From Dyadobacter sp. CY356 (GTDB lineage Bacteria; Bacteroidota; Bacteroidia; Cytophagales; Spirosomataceae): a stretch of DNA of 64,000 nucleotides. The notes beneath the pieces were generated by a model. The model had not been told where the DNA came from, did no database searches, and worked only from the letters and a program-made list of their open reading frames with translations. Numbering within the stretch: position 1 is the stretch's first letter; each line of letters opens with the position of its first letter. The DNA is taken from NCBI RefSeq assembly GCF_021440195.1, contig NZ_JAJTSZ010000003.1, positions 496,001 to 560,000 of the forward strand. Reading direction: 5' to 3'. Shown here one piece after another: positions 62,523-64,000 of the stretch. The translations under genes and the position numbers were made by a program.

Positions 62523-64000
62523 CTAGATATTCCCTTTTTTCATTTCCCCAATAGCATAATCCACCGCTCTTGCAGTTAATGCCATATAAGTCAATGAAGG
62601 ATTTTGTGTTGCCGTTGAAACCATAGAAGCACCGTCAGTTACAAATACATTTGAACATTGGTGCATCTGGTTCCATTTATTTAAAATAGACGTTTTTGGA
62701 TCTTTTCCCATTCTCGCACCGCCCATTTCATGATTTTCACTTCCGGGATTACGTTTGGTATCGGCTGTTTTGATGTTTTTAAAACCAGCCTTATCCAACA
62801 TTTCGGACAACTGAACATAAAAATCCTCTACCATTTTCATATCATTATCGTCAAATTCAACGTGCATCCGTAAAAGTGGAATGCCCCATTTATCTTTTTG
62901 CGTTTTATCCAGAGATATAAAATTGGTTTCCTTCATCAAAGTTTCACCCATCATTTGGGCTCCGGCGCTCCATCCACCCGTCTCAGGTTTAAGCAAACGC
63001 TCTTTTAAAGACTCGCCAATGCCATCCGTCGGATTCCCCATTTTGTTCGAAGAAAACGAAGCGGCATAACCGCGTAAAAAGTCGGTTTCTTGTTTTTCTA
63101 CATTACGAAAACGCGGAATATACGCTGCGTTAGGGCGTTTGCCGTCAGTCGTAGAATCCAGATATCCATCATAATCAGCCGTAACCCGGCCTCGATAATT
63201 ATGGAAGCCAATAAATTTGCCCAAAACACCGCTGTCATTTCCTAAACCGGTTGGAAAACGGCTCGATGTTGAATTCAATAAAATCAGATTTGAATTTATA
63301 GCGGAAGCATTCAGGAAAATGATTTTTGCATAATATTCAGTCATTTCCTTTGTATTCGTATCTACAACGCGCACGCCGGTCGCCTTCTTTTTCTTTTCAT
63401 CATATATAATGGAATGTACGACAGAATAAGGTTGTAAAGTCAGATTACCTGTTCGTTCCGCCCAAGGAATTGTTGAAGAATTGCTGCTAAAATAGCCACC
63501 AAACGGACATCCGCGCTGGCAAATATTCCGATGCTGACATTTCGCCCGGCCCTGTTCTGTATGTATCGGCTGTGGATCGGTAATATGTGCCGCCCTACCT
63601 ATAATGATCGGACGGGTGTTTTTATAATTTATAGCCGTTTGTTCGCTGAAATGTTTTTCAACACAGGTTAATTCATGTGGAGGAAGAAATTCTCCGTCCG
63701 GCAATTGTGCTAAACCATCTTTATTCCCTGAAATACCTGCAAATTTTTCAACGTAGCTATACCAGGGAGCAATATCAGCATAACGAATCGGCCAATCTAC
63801 GGCAAAACCGTCCCGGGCCGGTCCCTCAAAATCATAGTCAGACCAACGCTGTGTTTGCCGCGCCCATAATAAGGAACGTCCTCCAACCTGATATCCGCGC
63901 ATCCAGTCGAATGGCTTTTCCTGTATATAAGGATGCTCGGCGTCTTTCATCACAAAATGTATAGAATCCTCCCTGAAAATATAATGCTTACTTGCTATTG
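62523..64000 (-). CDS. GMC-family oxidoreductase, N-terminus outside window
   Basis: FAD-dependent sugar/alcohol oxidoreductase; the frame is open from the window end to the stop at 62523, about 491 residues. The FAD-binding GxGxxG region lies beyond 64000, so a GTG at 63953 is not the real start. Visible: YQVGGRSLLWARQTQRWSDY, RAKCQHRNICQRGCPFGGYF (Cys-rich segment usual in this bacterial GMC subgroup), IIFLNASAINSNLILLNS, and the C-terminal GMC domain with HEMGGARMG (catalytic His region), VTDGASMVSTATQNPSLTYM (His/Asn site with NPSLTYMAL) and the final dinucleotide-adjacent helix. Proteins of this group work in the periplasm, often with a small subunit and cytochrome; no such partner is in the window. 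Confidence 0.92.
   Translation of the reverse strand, partial: IASKHYIFREDSIHFVMKDAEHPYIQEKPFDWMRGYQVGGRSLLWARQTQRWSDYDFEGPARDGFAVDWPIRYADIAPWYSYVEKFAGISGNKDGLAQLPDGEFLPPHELTCVEKHFSEQTAINYKNTRPIIIGRAAHITDPQPIHTEQGRAKCQHRNICQRGCPFGGYFSSNSSTIPWAERTGNLTLQPYSVVHSIIYDEKKKKATGVRVVDTNTKEMTEYYAKIIFLNASAINSNLILLNSTSSRFPTGLGNDSGVLGKFIGFHNYRGRVTADYDGYLDSTTDGKRPNAAYIPRFRNVEKQETDFLRGYAASFSSNKMGNPTDGIGESLKERLLKPETGGWSAGAQMMGETLMKETNFISLDKTQKDKWGIPLLRMHVEFDDNDMKMVEDFYVQLSEMLDKAGFKNIKTADTKRNPGSENHEMGGARMGKDPKTSILNKWNQMHQCSNVFVTDGASMVSTATQNPSLTYMALTARAVDYAIGEMKKGNI

Noticed and set aside
63951..63953. GTG at 63953 as start of the GMC oxidoreductase
   Set aside because: The frame is open to the window end with plausible family sequence, and the FAD-binding N-terminus would be lost.

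Overview
The window reads as a chromosomal segment of a Bacteroidota, most likely a member of Cytophagales close to Dyadobacter or Spirosoma (inferred from gene content and general protein character, not from a marker search). Supporting signs are two SusC/SusD outer-membrane pairs, SprA of the type IX secretion system (T9SS), a protein with a T9SS type A sorting domain, GldF, Gfo/Idh/MocA oxidoreductases with twin-arginine leaders, a triple-tyrosine LuxR-type regulator, DUF4199 proteins, and a TTTG/TAnnTTTG promoter upstream of a susC. No rRNA, tRNA, CRISPR array, prophage or intact insertion sequence was seen.

Layout. 1-2.4 kb (minus): 5'-part of an M1 aminopeptidase and a secreted kelch protein. 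2.5-13.0 kb (minus): a polysaccharide utilisation locus (PUL) with a membrane-spanning LuxR-type regulator, SusC, SusD and two tandem GH144/'glucoamylase' proteins; beta-1,2-glucan is the best substrate guess. 13.1-16.4 kb: outer-membrane porin-like protein, malate dehydrogenase, a DUF1232 protein and TatA. 16.5-33.7 kb (plus): mostly housekeeping and cell envelope: gatA, a LysM lytic transglycosylase, ruvA, sprA, gcvH, a dihydroorotase homologue that has lost its metal ligands, two DUF4199 membrane proteins, gldF, and an ECF sigma/anti-sigma pair. 33.8-34.4 kb: a lone Uma2-type nuclease.

34.5-51.9 kb is a second PUL-like region built around a LacI-type regulator. Leftward run two Gfo/Idh/MocA oxidoreductases, a FucP-type sugar permease, nagA, nagB and a lipoprotein Gfo/Idh oxidoreductase. 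Rightward run SusC, SusD and two formylglycine sulfatases. Together they suggest import, desulfation and catabolism of a sulfated amino-sugar glycan. The gap before the second sulfatase holds a 104-nt GC-rich segment closed by a perfect 15-bp stem, the best candidate for an undescribed structured RNA.

52-64 kb is a looser accessory region: M23 peptidase, DUF1016/PDDEXK nuclease carrying a perfect 21-bp intragenic inverted repeat, small uncharacterised proteins, GlxA-type AraC regulator, a secreted low-complexity repeat protein, GNAT acetyltransferase, a 0.7-kb gene-poor stretch, a T9SS cargo protein, a DUF72 protein and a GMC oxidoreductase cut by the window end. Many convergent or operon-end junctions carry long, near-perfect inverted repeats that look like terminators.
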